Assembly (NCBI RefSeq): GCF_025947185.1
Contig: NZ_CP110001.1
Location: 2,542,001-2,606,000 of the forward strand
Direction of reading: 5' to 3'
DNA length: 64,000 nucleotides
Source of the DNA: Flavobacterium sp. N2038
Lineage (GTDB): Bacteria > Bacteroidota > Bacteroidia > Flavobacteriales > Flavobacteriaceae
Shown: positions 1-9,277 of the stretch, in pieces
Layout: every line of letters starts with the position of its first letter
How positions within the stretch are numbered: position 1 is the first letter of the stretch
Made by a program: the position numbers and the translations under genes
Notes under the pieces: model-generated
What the model was told of the DNA's origin: nothing
The model's input: the letters and a program-made list of their open reading frames with translations, nothing else
Database searches by the model: none

Positions 1-1137
1 CCGTTGTGGGATACAGATGGAAAAGTTTATTTGGTTCATGCGTTTGCGGGGAGCCGTGCCAAAATCAAGAGCTTATTGGTGGTTTGTAGTATGAATCCGG
101 AAGGGACAGCAACAAACAATGATGAAGTCATGGTGATTGATGGTCACGATGGGGAAGGAACAATCGAAGGACCAAAATTTTATAAAAGAAACAACTATTA
201 TTACATTTTTGCTCCGGCGGGAGGAGTCTCAACAGGCTGGCAAACGGTTTTAAGATCCAAAAATGTATTTGGCCCTTACGAAAAGAAAAAAGTTTTGGAG
301 CAGGGAAAAACAAACATCAATGGTCCGCATCAGGGTGCGTGGGTACAAACACAAACGGGTGAAGACTGGTTTATACATTTTCAGGATAAAGGCGCTTACG
401 GACGAATTATGCATTTACAGCCAATGAAATGGGTAAATGACTGGCCAGTTATGGGAGAGGATTTTGACAAAAACGGGATCGGCGAGCCGGTAACAACTTT
501 TAGAAAACCAAATGTTGGAAAGAAATATCCAATTGAAACTCCGGCAGAATCAGATGAGTTTACTATACCAAAATTAGGATTGCAATGGCAGTGGCAGGCA
601 AATACCCAAAACAATTGGGGATTTCCAACGAGTTTAGGATATCTAAATTTATATTGTTTGCCAACTATCAAAGACAATAAGAGAATTTTTGAAGCACCTA
701 ATTTACTTCTTCAAAAATTTCCTGCTGAAGAATTTACCGTAACTACAAAATTGACGTTTAATGCAAGATTAAATGGAGAAAGTACCGGTTTAATTATTAT
801 GGGATTAGATTACAGTTATTTATCGCTCAAAAATGATAATGGCAAATTATATCTGAATCAGAAAACAGGAAGTTTTGATAAAAAAAATGAAGAGACAGAA
901 ACAAGTCCGATTTTGATATCTAACAACACAATTTATTTAAGAGTTAAAATTCAAAAAGGAGGAATTTGTAGTTTCTATTATAGTTTAGAGGATAAAAAAT
1001 ATCAATCAATTGGAAATAATTTTATTTCAAAAGAGGGAAAATGGATTGGCGCCAAAGTTGGCCTTTTTGCTTTGAGCGAAAAAATTACTAACGATTCCGG
1101 AAGTGTAGCAGTCGATTGGTTTAGAGTGACAAAATAA
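1..1137 (+). CDS. Glycoside hydrolase family 43 protein (5' truncated by window edge)
   Basis: The reading frame is open from base 1, so the N-terminus and probably the first blades of the propeller lie outside the window. The visible 378 residues begin inside a five-bladed GH43 propeller (LWDTDGKVYLVHAF, then GPKFYKRNNYYYIFAPAGG and GPHQGAWVQ, a typical GH43 order) and end in a beta-sandwich of the GH43 C-terminal (concanavalin-like) type closing with VAVDWFRVTK. Family members are beta-xylosidases or alpha-L-arabinofuranosidases that trim side chains of plant polysaccharides. Three pectin genes follow on the same strand, so action on arabinan or arabinogalactan side chains of pectin is a reasonable inference; substrate specificity cannot be read from the fragment. 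Confidence 0.85.
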   Translation, partial: PLWDTDGKVYLVHAFAGSRAKIKSLLVVCSMNPEGTATNNDEVMVIDGHDGEGTIEGPKFYKRNNYYYIFAPAGGVSTGWQTVLRSKNVFGPYEKKKVLEQGKTNINGPHQGAWVQTQTGEDWFIHFQDKGAYGRIMHLQPMKWVNDWPVMGEDFDKNGIGEPVTTFRKPNVGKKYPIETPAESDEFTIPKLGLQWQWQANTQNNWGFPTSLGYLNLYCLPTIKDNKRIFEAPNLLLQKFPAEEFTVTTKLTFNARLNGESTGLIIMGLDYSYLSLKNDNGKLYLNQKTGSFDKKNEETETSPILISNNTIYLRVKIQKGGICSFYYSLEDKKYQSIGNNFISKEGKWIGAKVGLFALSEKITNDSGSVAVDWFRVTK

Positions 1138-1353
1138 AGCAGTAAAAAGGTTTTTTCGGGATTCTGAAAAAAAACGAGGGATATAAAATGCTTTTGCGAG
1201 ACGATTTTTAAAAATCAATGCTATTGTATATTTTGTAAGAAAAAGATTTCTTAAAAAAGATTTAAATCGGTTTTTATTTTAAAAAGAGCATTTGATTATT
1301 ATAAAGTCAATATTTAAACAGCATAAAAATAAATTTAAGAGCGAGAAAGAATT

Positions 1354-3357
1354 ATGATGATTCAATTAAAAAAAATAGCAGTACTTTTTATAGCATTGTT
1401 TAATGTTGGTCTGCATGCTCAGAATACCTACAAAAAATGGCCGGACGTTATTCGTAAAAATGAATCGTCCTGGTTTGGATCTGAAGAAGCTAAGAAAATA
1501 GCCGAAAATGCGTTGCTTTACCAAAGGGATATTGGAGGCTGGCCTAAAAATATTCAAATGCAGAATGAGCTGACTCCTAAACAAAAAAAGGATTTAATTG
1601 CACTTAAAAAAATGGATGTGGAAACCACAACTGATAATGGTGCAACTTGTCAGGAAATGCTTTTTATGTCAAGGATGTATGCTCAGGTAAAAGACGAGCG
1701 TTATAAAAAATCGTTTTTAAAAGGACTGGATTATTTGTTAGAGGCACAATATGCTAATGGTGGCTGGCCACAGTTTTATCCGTTAAAAAAAGGATATTAT
1801 ACGCATATTACCTACAATGACGATTCGATGGTAAATATTCTGAATGTTTTGAAACAAATAAGTGAGGAAACAGATTTTTACAGCATTAAACCCTCTAAAG
1901 AAGTGGTCGAAAAAACGAAAAAAGCTTTTGATAAAGGAATTGACTGCATTTTAAAAACGCAATACAAACAAAACGGTGTTTTAACAGCCTGGTGCGCTCA
2001 GCATGATGAAGTTACTTTGGCACCTGCAAATGCAAGAGCTTTTGAGCTAGCCTCATTAAGTGGATATGAATCTGTAAAAATTGTATTGTTGTTAATGTCA
2101 CTTGAAAAGCCGACACCGGAAATTGTTACGGCAGTAAAAAGTGCAGTCGCATGGTTGGAGAAGACAAAAATCACCAATTTGGAAGAAAAAAGAATTCTCA
2201 ATGAAGAAGGAAAAATTATAGAGAAAAAGATGATTCCGACAACAAATGCTGCACCAATCTGGGCTCGTTTTATGGACTTAGAAACTAATGAACCTTTCTT
2301 TTGTGATCGCGACGGAATCAGAAAAAAAGCATTAGATCAAATTGGTTCAGAGAGACGAAATGGGTATTCGTGGTATTCAGACGCGGCTAAAGAAGTATTA
2401 AAATTATATCCTTCCTGGGCAATTAAGAACGGGACAAAAGTTTCAGCTTCAGATAAAAAGAATATATCCCTAATTACTGTTGCTCAGGATGGTTCGGGAG
2501 ATTTTACCAAAATTCAGGATGCTATTTATGCTTGCCCTGCATTCCCTTACGAAAAAATTACCATTAGTATAAAAAATGGAATTTATAATGAAAAAGTCAG
2601 AATTCCGGAATGGAATACTAATGTTGTTTTGCAAGGCGAAAGCAAAGAAAAAACAATCATTACTTTTGATGATAATTTTTCGAAAATCAATCTGGGAAGA
2701 AACAGTACTTTTTATACTTACACCGTTTTAGTAGAAGGAGATGATTTTTCTGCTTCAAATTTAACTATTAAAAATGCATCTAGCGATAATGGTCAGGGTA
2801 TAGCATTATCTATAGTTGCCAATCGTGCCAGAATTTCGAATTGTATTATTTCAGGAAATCAGGACACCTTGTATCTGTCTGGAAAAACGTCAAAACAATA
2901 TTTTGTAAACTGTTATATAGAAGGTACAACTGATTTTATTTTTGGAAGTGCAACAGCTTTGTTTGAGAATTGCGAAATTCACAGTATAAAAAGCTCTTAT
3001 ATAACGGCTGCTTCAACGCCGGAAGGAATTCCTTTTGGATTTGTTTTTAAGAATTGTAAGCTTACAGCAGCACTGGCCGCCGATGCAGTTTATTTAGGAA
3101 GACCATGGCGCATTTATGCTAAAACAGTTTTTATAAATTGCGAAATGGGAAAACAAATAAAACCGGAAGGCTGGGAAAACTGGTCTAAACCCGAGGCAGA
3201 GAAAAAAGCTTTTTATGCCGAATATAATTGCAGTGGCGAAGGATTTCAACCTTCAAAAAGAGTACAATGGTCTTATCAGCTTAAAAAGACAGAGGCTGAA
3301 AAATACACAACAGAAAACATTTTGAATGATGCAATATCCAATTGGTATTCAAAATAA
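1354..3357 (+). CDS. Pectate lyase (PL10) - pectin methylesterase (CE8) fusion
   Basis: 667 residues with a Sec signal peptide (about 1-22, ending LHAQ). Residues about 25-360 match PL10/PelA-type pectate lyases (KWPDVIRKNESSWFGSEEA, YQRDIGGWPKN, YANGGWPQFYPL, YNDDSMVNIL). Residues about 370-665 match pectinesterase: GSGDFTKIQDAI at the start, GNQDTLYLSG with putative acid/base D504, TDFIFG with putative nucleophile D527, and LGRPWRIYAKT with R583 and W585. The two halves would demethylate homogalacturonan and cleave the product in one secreted or periplasmic protein. The first ATG gives an uninterrupted signal peptide, which decides the start. GH28 begins 11 bp after the stop, so they are probably co-transcribed. 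Confidence 0.9.
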   Translation: MMIQLKKIAVLFIALFNVGLHAQNTYKKWPDVIRKNESSWFGSEEAKKIAENALLYQRDIGGWPKNIQMQNELTPKQKKDLIALKKMDVETTTDNGATCQEMLFMSRMYAQVKDERYKKSFLKGLDYLLEAQYANGGWPQFYPLKKGYYTHITYNDDSMVNILNVLKQISEETDFYSIKPSKEVVEKTKKAFDKGIDCILKTQYKQNGVLTAWCAQHDEVTLAPANARAFELASLSGYESVKIVLLLMSLEKPTPEIVTAVKSAVAWLEKTKITNLEEKRILNEEGKIIEKKMIPTTNAAPIWARFMDLETNEPFFCDRDGIRKKALDQIGSERRNGYSWYSDAAKEVLKLYPSWAIKNGTKVSASDKKNISLITVAQDGSGDFTKIQDAIYACPAFPYEKITISIKNGIYNEKVRIPEWNTNVVLQGESKEKTIITFDDNFSKINLGRNSTFYTYTVLVEGDDFSASNLTIKNASSDNGQGIALSIVANRARISNCIISGNQDTLYLSGKTSKQYFVNCYIEGTTDFIFGSATALFENCEIHSIKSSYITAASTPEGIPFGFVFKNCKLTAALAADAVYLGRPWRIYAKTVFINCEMGKQIKPEGWENWSKPEAEKKAFYAEYNCSGEGFQPSKRVQWSYQLKKTEAEKYTTENILNDAISNWYSK

Positions 3358-3368
3358 ATCAGATTACA

Positions 3369-4724
3369 ATGAACTTTAAAATTTTCCTTTTTTTATTGAT
3401 TTCCTGTACTGCTTTTGCGCAGAAAATGGAATTTCCATCGACTAAAGTTGATTCTGTTATTAGCAGAATTCAGCTTCCGGTCTTCCCTTCATTCGAAATA
3501 AATATTGCAAAACTTGGTGCAAAAGGAGATTCTATAACCAATACTAAAAAGGCTTTTGATAAAGCGATGGCTCTATGTAAAAAAAATAATGGAGGAACTA
3601 TAATTGTTCCAAAAGGAATTTATAAAATCAATGGTCCAATTCATTTTGTAAGCAATGTAAATCTGAGAATAGAAAAAGGAGCCAAAATTAAATTCAGTGA
3701 CAATCCGCAGGACTATTTGCCAATGGTTTTAACAAGTTGGGAAGGAACAATGCTCTACAATTACAGTCCGCTTATATATGCTAATAATTGTACTAATATT
3801 GCTATTTCCGGAGAAGGAACAATTGATGGAGAAGGAGGTAAGATCTGGAAAACTTTTAAAGCAAAAGAAGGTGCAGGAAAAGAACGAAGCCGTGAAATGA
3901 ATCACAATAAGGTGCCTGTAAAGGATAGAAAATTTGGAGAAGGCTATTTTTTAAGACCGCAGATGATTCAGTTTTTTAAATGCAAAAACATATTGGTAGA
4001 GAATATCAGAATAGAAAATTCTCCGTTTTGGTGTCTCCATCTTTTAAAATCAGAAAGTATAACCGTTCGCGGAGTAAGTTATAAATCACTAAATCATAAC
4101 AACGACGGAATAGATCCTGAATATGCTAAAGATGTTTTAATAGAAAATGTAACGTTTAATAATGGTGATGACAATGTTGCCATTAAAGCAGGAAGAGATC
4201 ATGAAGGAAGAGCCAATGAGGCAACGCCAAGTGAAAATATAGTAATTAGAAATTGCAATTTTAAAGGATTGCACGGAGTTGTTATTGGAAGCGAAATGTC
4301 AGCAGGAGTACAGAATATTTTTGTTGAAAATTGCAAAACGATTGGATATTTAAAAAGAGGAATCTATTTAAAGACAAATGCAGATCGCGGAGGATATATC
4401 AAAAATATATTTGTAAATAATATTCACTTAGACGAGGTAGAAGACTGTATTTATATTACAGCAAACTATCATGGAGAGGGAAAAGGTTTTCAATCTGACA
4501 TATCAAATGTACATTTCTCTAATATTAACTGCAATAAAGCATCAGAATCCGGAATCGTAATTCAGGGATTTCCCGATAAAAAAATCAGAGGTATATCTTT
4601 CAGTAATATCGAAATCAAATCAGCAAAAAATGCATTATCAAACGAAAATGCAGAAAATGTTTTAATGACAGATGTTTTTATAGGGCAGAGAGCGAGTGTG
4701 CCATCGGCGGTTTCAAAACCGTAG
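3369..4724 (+). CDS. Glycoside hydrolase family 28 (polygalacturonase-like)
   Basis: 451 residues from the ATG at 3369, chosen because it begins a signal peptide (MNFKIFLFLLISCTAFAQ); an in-frame upstream TTG at 3342 would overlap the previous gene. The right-handed beta-helix of GH28 is recognisable by NNDGID (D246, D249), GDDNVAIKAG (D267, D268), the GLHGVVIG histidine (H302) and RGIYLKT, which correspond to the family's NTD, DD, GHG and RIK catalytic signatures. It hydrolyses galacturonan, probably the oligomers released by the upstream lyase/esterase. The stop codon TAG lies at the edge of a palindromic repeat (4725-4744), and the last residues (VPSAVSKP) may have been altered by that repeat. 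Confidence 0.9.
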   Translation: MNFKIFLFLLISCTAFAQKMEFPSTKVDSVISRIQLPVFPSFEINIAKLGAKGDSITNTKKAFDKAMALCKKNNGGTIIVPKGIYKINGPIHFVSNVNLRIEKGAKIKFSDNPQDYLPMVLTSWEGTMLYNYSPLIYANNCTNIAISGEGTIDGEGGKIWKTFKAKEGAGKERSREMNHNKVPVKDRKFGEGYFLRPQMIQFFKCKNILVENIRIENSPFWCLHLLKSESITVRGVSYKSLNHNNDGIDPEYAKDVLIENVTFNNGDDNVAIKAGRDHEGRANEATPSENIVIRNCNFKGLHGVVIGSEMSAGVQNIFVENCKTIGYLKRGIYLKTNADRGGYIKNIFVNNIHLDEVEDCIYITANYHGEGKGFQSDISNVHFSNINCNKASESGIVIQGFPDKKIRGISFSNIEIKSAKNALSNENAENVLMTDVFIGQRASVPSAVSKP

Positions 4725-4744
4725 AGACGCACTGCAGTGCATCT
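4725..4744. repeat. REP-like palindrome directly after the GH28 stop codon
   Basis: A 20-bp near-perfect inverted repeat centred on GCACTGCAGTGC. It starts at the base after the GH28 stop codon, and the stop itself looks like part of the repeat family's leading GTAG. It could act as a stem-loop terminator or mRNA 3' protector, but lacks a long T-run. Confidence 0.6.
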
Positions 4745-4798
4745 TTTAGGTTTGGAGAGGCAAAGGCTCAAAGGTTTTCCGTAGAGATGTATCGCTTT

Positions 4799-5035
4799 GT
4801 CCTTGTGAGCAAAGTCGAAGGACATTTTGCAACGTAAAGGTCTTCGACTACGCTCAGACAGACAAATGTAGAAATAGAAGATAATGATTTGTCCTCCTGA
4901 ACGAAGCCGAAGGATATTTCGTAACATAAAGATCTTTGACTACACTCAGACTAACAAACGTAGGAGTAGAAAATAATGATTTGTCCTCCTGAGCGAAGTC
5001 GAAGGACATTTGTGACAAGAGATCTGTTGACTATA
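4799..5035. repeat. Tandem 92-bp REP-like repeats
   Basis: The motif GTCCTnnTGAnCnAAGnCGA starts at 4799, 4891 and 4983, an exact 92-bp period. Each of the first two units also contains the inverse half (CTTCGACTACGCTCAG at 4842, CTTTGACTACACTCAG at 4934), so each unit can fold into a long stem. Two full units and one partial unit are visible, with scattered substitutions. The repeats fill most of the 360-bp gap between GH28 and the acetylesterase; I see no coding potential there. Confidence 0.75.
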
Positions 5036-5084
5036 AGAAAGACATAAACCGAAAACTACCAACCAAAAAAACAAGAACTAAAAC

Positions 5085-5828
5085 ATGAGAAAATATATTC
5101 TAATAACATTTCTGATTACCACATTTTCTTTCGCTCAAAAAACAACTTTGTACTGTATTGGTGATTCTACAATGGCCAATAAAAAAAATCCTGATAAAAA
5201 TCCCGAACATGGATGGGCGCAGGTGTTACAGCCTTTTTTTAGCGATAATATTGTAGTGGTAAATAAAGCCGTAAATGGTAGAAGCACAAAAAGTTTTATA
5301 AACGAGAAGCGCTGGGATTCGATTTATAATACACTAAAGAAAGAAGATTATGTTTTTATAGAATTTGGTCATAATGACGAAAAAATAGAAGACTCTGCTC
5401 GTTATACAAATCCTCATACTTCATATCGATATAATTTAATTCGTTTTGTGACAGAAAGCAGAGCGAAAGGGGCAATTCCGGTTTTACTAACTTCTATTGC
5501 CCGACGTAATTTTAATGAGAAGGGTGTCTTAGTACCTACACATGGAAATTATCCTCTTGAAACGAGATTGATTGCACAGGAATATAAAGTTCCTTTTATT
5601 GATCTCGAATATTATACTGAATTACTAGAGCAATCATATGGACCGGAAAGATCAAAAGAATTGCATTTGCACTTTAAGACAGGCGAAAATGCTTACTATG
5701 ACAAAGATAAAGCCGATGACACGCACCTCTCTTTAAAAGGAGCTACCGAAATCGCTCAGATTGTAGTGAATCAGATTAAGCTCATGGACAATTCTTTATT
5801 GACTAAATTAAAAAAAGGTATTAAGTAA
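5085..5828 (+). CDS. Rhamnogalacturonan acetylesterase (SGNH/GDSL hydrolase, CE12)
   Basis: 247 residues with a signal peptide (MRKYILITFLITTFSFAQ). The SGNH blocks are complete: GDSTM with nucleophile S28, NKAVNGRSTKSF (Gly block), FGHNDEK (Asn block) and DDTHLSLKGA with D211 and H214 completing the triad. Enzymes of this kind remove O-acetyl groups from rhamnogalacturonan I so that lyases and hydrolases can proceed. This fits the preceding pectin genes, although the REP-like repeats upstream may separate it transcriptionally. Confidence 0.88.
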   Translation: MRKYILITFLITTFSFAQKTTLYCIGDSTMANKKNPDKNPEHGWAQVLQPFFSDNIVVVNKAVNGRSTKSFINEKRWDSIYNTLKKEDYVFIEFGHNDEKIEDSARYTNPHTSYRYNLIRFVTESRAKGAIPVLLTSIARRNFNEKGVLVPTHGNYPLETRLIAQEYKVPFIDLEYYTELLEQSYGPERSKELHLHFKTGENAYYDKDKADDTHLSLKGATEIAQIVVNQIKLMDNSLLTKLKKGIK

Positions 5829-6495
5829 AAACAGTATTGAATAAAAAAGATGTCTTAAAATGTAATTCAAAAACCTTTTACTGGTAATCGCATGGTGTTG
5901 TAAACGAGATCTTTGCACTATAAATATTAGTTGTATTATTTAATTGATTTTGAAGTAATAACATTAATATTCTTTTAAACTTATAATTTGAATAAAAAGA
6001 GGGAATGAAAGTTCTCTCTTTTTTTTGCATTTAACTGCAAGCATTTTATGTTAGTAATAAGTTGATTTTTTTTCAGAGATGTTTTTACATTTTAGGGATA
6101 AAAACAATCTTACTTCATCATTGTTTTAAAATCTAAAAAAAAACGAATAAGTATTGTCAAAGATTAGGTTTATACAGTCTTTGTCCTATTAAGATTTGTA
6201 GTTGTACTACATTCCATTAGAATGAGAAAGCTATTATCGCTTTCTCATTTTTTTATACTCCTAATACAGGACTACTATTTAGGATTGTCTTAAAATACCA
6301 GTTTAAAAACTTTTCGTGGTTAAGTTGAAAAAACAATACCTAGACCTTTGTTGCCTCAAACTACTCTTGTTGGAATCAGTTTGATTTGTGGTATTAATAA
6401 AACAATAAAATTAAAAAAGTTGTCTTAATTGCCTTGTTTCATTGTCCACGATTTATCTAAAATAATTTAATAAGAACATTAAAAAATTTGTACAC
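5829..6495. other. Intergenic region with two terminators and a duplicated leader segment
   Basis: 667 bp without a convincing ORF. It holds a weak hairpin with T-run near 5997-6027, a strong terminator at 6222-6255, and two related segments starting with TGTCTTAAAAT at about 5851 and 6286, each followed by an A-rich stretch and a GAnCTTTG or GACCTTTG box. The second is probably the promoter of the next gene, giving a leader of about 130 nt. The first looks like an older duplicate. Confidence 0.5.
6222..6255 (+). terminator. Rho-independent terminator
   Basis: Perfect 10-bp stem ATGAGAAAGC/GCTTTCTCAT with a 7-nt loop followed by a run of seven T. Confidence 0.8.
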
Positions 6496-8895
6496 ATGAA
6501 AAATAAATTACTTCCTTTAATTTTTGTCTTAGGATGTTATTCTGCTTATTCGCAGGTGGGTATTGGGAAGTTAGATCCTAATGCTTCTGCACAATTAGAG
6601 GTTTTTGCAAGTGATAAAGGGGTGTTAATTCCAAGAGTAAAACTAACAGGAACTACAGATGCTTCAACTATAGTAAAGGGAAATGTTGAGAGTTTACTAG
6701 TGTTTAATACGGAAACTATTTCTGATGTTATTCCGGGGTACTACTATTGGTTTAATGGGAAATGGAATAAATTTATTATTTCTGGCGAATCAACTGGTAT
6801 AGCTGGAGGTCAAGGGCTGCCAGGTAATAAAGGAGAAGCTGGATATCCGGGTGATAGTGTTGCAATGTATATTGACAATGAAACTGGAAAAGTTTATATA
6901 CGTGATCCTAAAAATCCGGACAAATGGATTCAATTAACAAGTAAAAATGGTATTGACGGTATTGCTGGAGCAACGGGAGCACCTGGAACAGCAGGTTCAA
7001 TCATTACTTTGGATGCTATTGTAAAAGATCCGGCTGGAAACATTTATGTATATGTTGGAAGCGACAATACAGTTGCAGGACGTGATGCAGAATGGACATC
7101 TAAATCTCCTAACTGGGTTAAGATTAATGGTCTTGACGGTAAAGATGGTAAAGATGGTGTAATTGGAGGTCAGGGTGTACCGGGTAATAAAGGAGAAGCA
7201 GGTTATCCAGGTGATAACATTGCAATGTACATTGACAATCAGACAGGAACTGTTTACATACGTGATCCTAAAAATCCTGATAAATGGATTCCGTTAACAG
7301 GTAAAAATGGTATTGACGGTATAGCAGGAGTTGATGGAGCACCTGGAACAGCAGGTTCAATCACTACTCTTGATGCTATTGTAAAAGATCCGGCAGGAAA
7401 CATTTATGCTTATGTTGGAACTGACAATACAGTTGCAGGACGTGATGCAGAGTGGGCATCTAAATCTGCAAACTGGGTTAAAATCAATGGTCTTGACGGT
7501 ACAAATGGTATTACTGGAGCAACAGGAGCACCTGGAACAGCAGGTTCAATCACTACTTTAGATGCTATTGTAAAAGATCCGGCAGGAAACATTTACGCCT
7601 ATATTGGAACCGATAAAACAGTTGCAGGACGTGATGCAGAATGGGCATCTAAATCTCCAAACTGGGTTAAGATCAATGGTCTTAACGGTGCAAATGGTAT
7701 TACTGGAGCAACAGGAGAACCTGGAACGGCTGGTTCAATTACTACTCTTGATGCTATTGTAAAAGATCCGGCAGGAAACATTTACGCATATGTTGGAACC
7801 GATAATACAGTTGCAGGACGTGATGCGGAATGGGCATCTAAATCACCTAACTGGGTTAATATTAATGGAAAAGATGGAATAACGTCATTTGTATCAACTG
7901 TAACAACAGGACATGACATTGCCACTTATACAGATGCAGCGGGAAAACCGGCAGCACTTAAAGAAACTATAACTTCATTAAAAGATGTAGTGACACAGGA
8001 AACTGATATATATGATCAACAGGTTGATGTACATACTTTAACTTACACTGATGAAACAGGTACAGCTACCCCAATCGATTTGTCGCTTTTAGTAAAAGGT
8101 ACAGAAACTTTAACTTCTTTGACTTATGATGGTACTACACAAGCATTGGTTTATAAAGATGAAAAAGGAAATGAAAGCGAGTTTAAATTAGTTGACTTAG
8201 TAGGGCCGTCTCAAACGTTAACATCGTTAGTAGTAAATAGTGACAAAGGTACATTAGATTATACTGATGAAGATAAGGTGACACATCCTTTGGATCTTAC
8301 AGATGCGATTAAAGAGCCGTGGTTTAGTTCGGCATCAAAAAAAGGAGCTACTTTAAATACAGACGATGTTTATACACAAGGCTGGGTAGGAATTGGTTTT
8401 GATGCTCCATCTGCAGCTCCAAATGAAAAATTGAGAGTGAATGGTGCTATTACAACGGTAAACAGTTATTATGCAGATTATGTATTTGAAGATTATTTTA
8501 AAGGTTTCTCTGATATCAAAGCAGATTATAAGTTTAAGAAATTAGAAGAAGTTGATGCTTACATTCAAAAGAATAAACACTTACCTGGTATCACGCCAAT
8601 AAATGAATTAATAAAAACTAAAGAAGGTTATTCATTCAATGTTTCAGAATTATCAATTCAGTTGCTTGAAAAAACAGAAGAGCTGTATTTACATATTATT
8701 GAGCAGGATAAAGAATTGAATGCAAAGAATAATGAAATTCTGGCATTGCAGAAAAAAGCAGAAGAAGTTATGAATCATAATTTCGAACAGGATGAGCAGT
8801 TGAAAATTAAGAATGAAGAAATTCAATTGCTTAAATCGGCTTCTGAAGCAATGGAATTGCGCTTGAAAAATCTGGAGAAGTTAATGGGGAAATAA
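6496..8895 (+). CDS. Collagen-like repeat surface/tail-fibre-like protein
   Basis: 799 residues with a signal peptide (MKNKLLPLIFVLGCYSAYSQ). Short collagen-like Gly-X-Y stretches (GLPGNKGEAGYPGDS, GATGAPGTAGS) alternate with a repeated beta-rich block containing LDAIVKDPAGNIYAYVG and AGRDAEWASKSPNWVKING. Four such blocks are present, the last three at an exact 189-bp period. Residues about 490-650 hold threonine-rich repeats. The end (FKGFSDIKADYKFKKLEEV, NKHLPGITP, then a long coiled coil) resembles the C-terminal tail-fibre-like region common in flavobacterial exported proteins. It is probably a surface or extracellular fibre; function is unknown. The C-terminal 300 residues are nearly identical to the next gene. 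Confidence 0.8.
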   Translation: MKNKLLPLIFVLGCYSAYSQVGIGKLDPNASAQLEVFASDKGVLIPRVKLTGTTDASTIVKGNVESLLVFNTETISDVIPGYYYWFNGKWNKFIISGESTGIAGGQGLPGNKGEAGYPGDSVAMYIDNETGKVYIRDPKNPDKWIQLTSKNGIDGIAGATGAPGTAGSIITLDAIVKDPAGNIYVYVGSDNTVAGRDAEWTSKSPNWVKINGLDGKDGKDGVIGGQGVPGNKGEAGYPGDNIAMYIDNQTGTVYIRDPKNPDKWIPLTGKNGIDGIAGVDGAPGTAGSITTLDAIVKDPAGNIYAYVGTDNTVAGRDAEWASKSANWVKINGLDGTNGITGATGAPGTAGSITTLDAIVKDPAGNIYAYIGTDKTVAGRDAEWASKSPNWVKINGLNGANGITGATGEPGTAGSITTLDAIVKDPAGNIYAYVGTDNTVAGRDAEWASKSPNWVNINGKDGITSFVSTVTTGHDIATYTDAAGKPAALKETITSLKDVVTQETDIYDQQVDVHTLTYTDETGTATPIDLSLLVKGTETLTSLTYDGTTQALVYKDEKGNESEFKLVDLVGPSQTLTSLVVNSDKGTLDYTDEDKVTHPLDLTDAIKEPWFSSASKKGATLNTDDVYTQGWVGIGFDAPSAAPNEKLRVNGAITTVNSYYADYVFEDYFKGFSDIKADYKFKKLEEVDAYIQKNKHLPGITPINELIKTKEGYSFNVSELSIQLLEKTEELYLHIIEQDKELNAKNNEILALQKKAEEVMNHNFEQDEQLKIKNEEIQLLKSASEAMELRLKNLEKLMGK

Positions 8896-8920
8896 AAATA
8901 ATTGAATGTTTAAATGTAAG

Positions 8921-8957
8921 AACGGCAGTAGGAAATTCCTATTGTCGTTTTTTTTAT
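8921..8957 (+). terminator. Rho-independent terminator
   Basis: A 14-bp stem AACGGCAGTAGGAA/TTCCTATTGTCGTT with two G:T wobbles, followed by eight T. The rest of the 382-bp gap up to 9277 is AT-rich leader with no ORF. Confidence 0.8.
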
Positions 8958-9277
8958 ATGACATAAATAAGAGTATAAAAAAATGTGATTAAAAAATATC
9001 AGATTCATAAGAAGTTTCTTGCTTTAGTGTATTGTGTCAGATAAAAAAGAATGAATTGTGTAGTGTATTGATTATTAGTGATTTGTGTAGGTTTTGGCTT
9101 TACAAAAGTTCGTCTTATTCTCTTATTATTTAAACGTATAGAGGCTTTTTAAACTTTATAATTGGAGGAATTTTGCAGGGTAATTAATGTGGTATTTATT
9201 TAATTGATAATGCCGGTTTAATTCTGTTACAAGTGGTTTCAAACAGCACTTAATTTATTAATAAAAAATTAATATTC

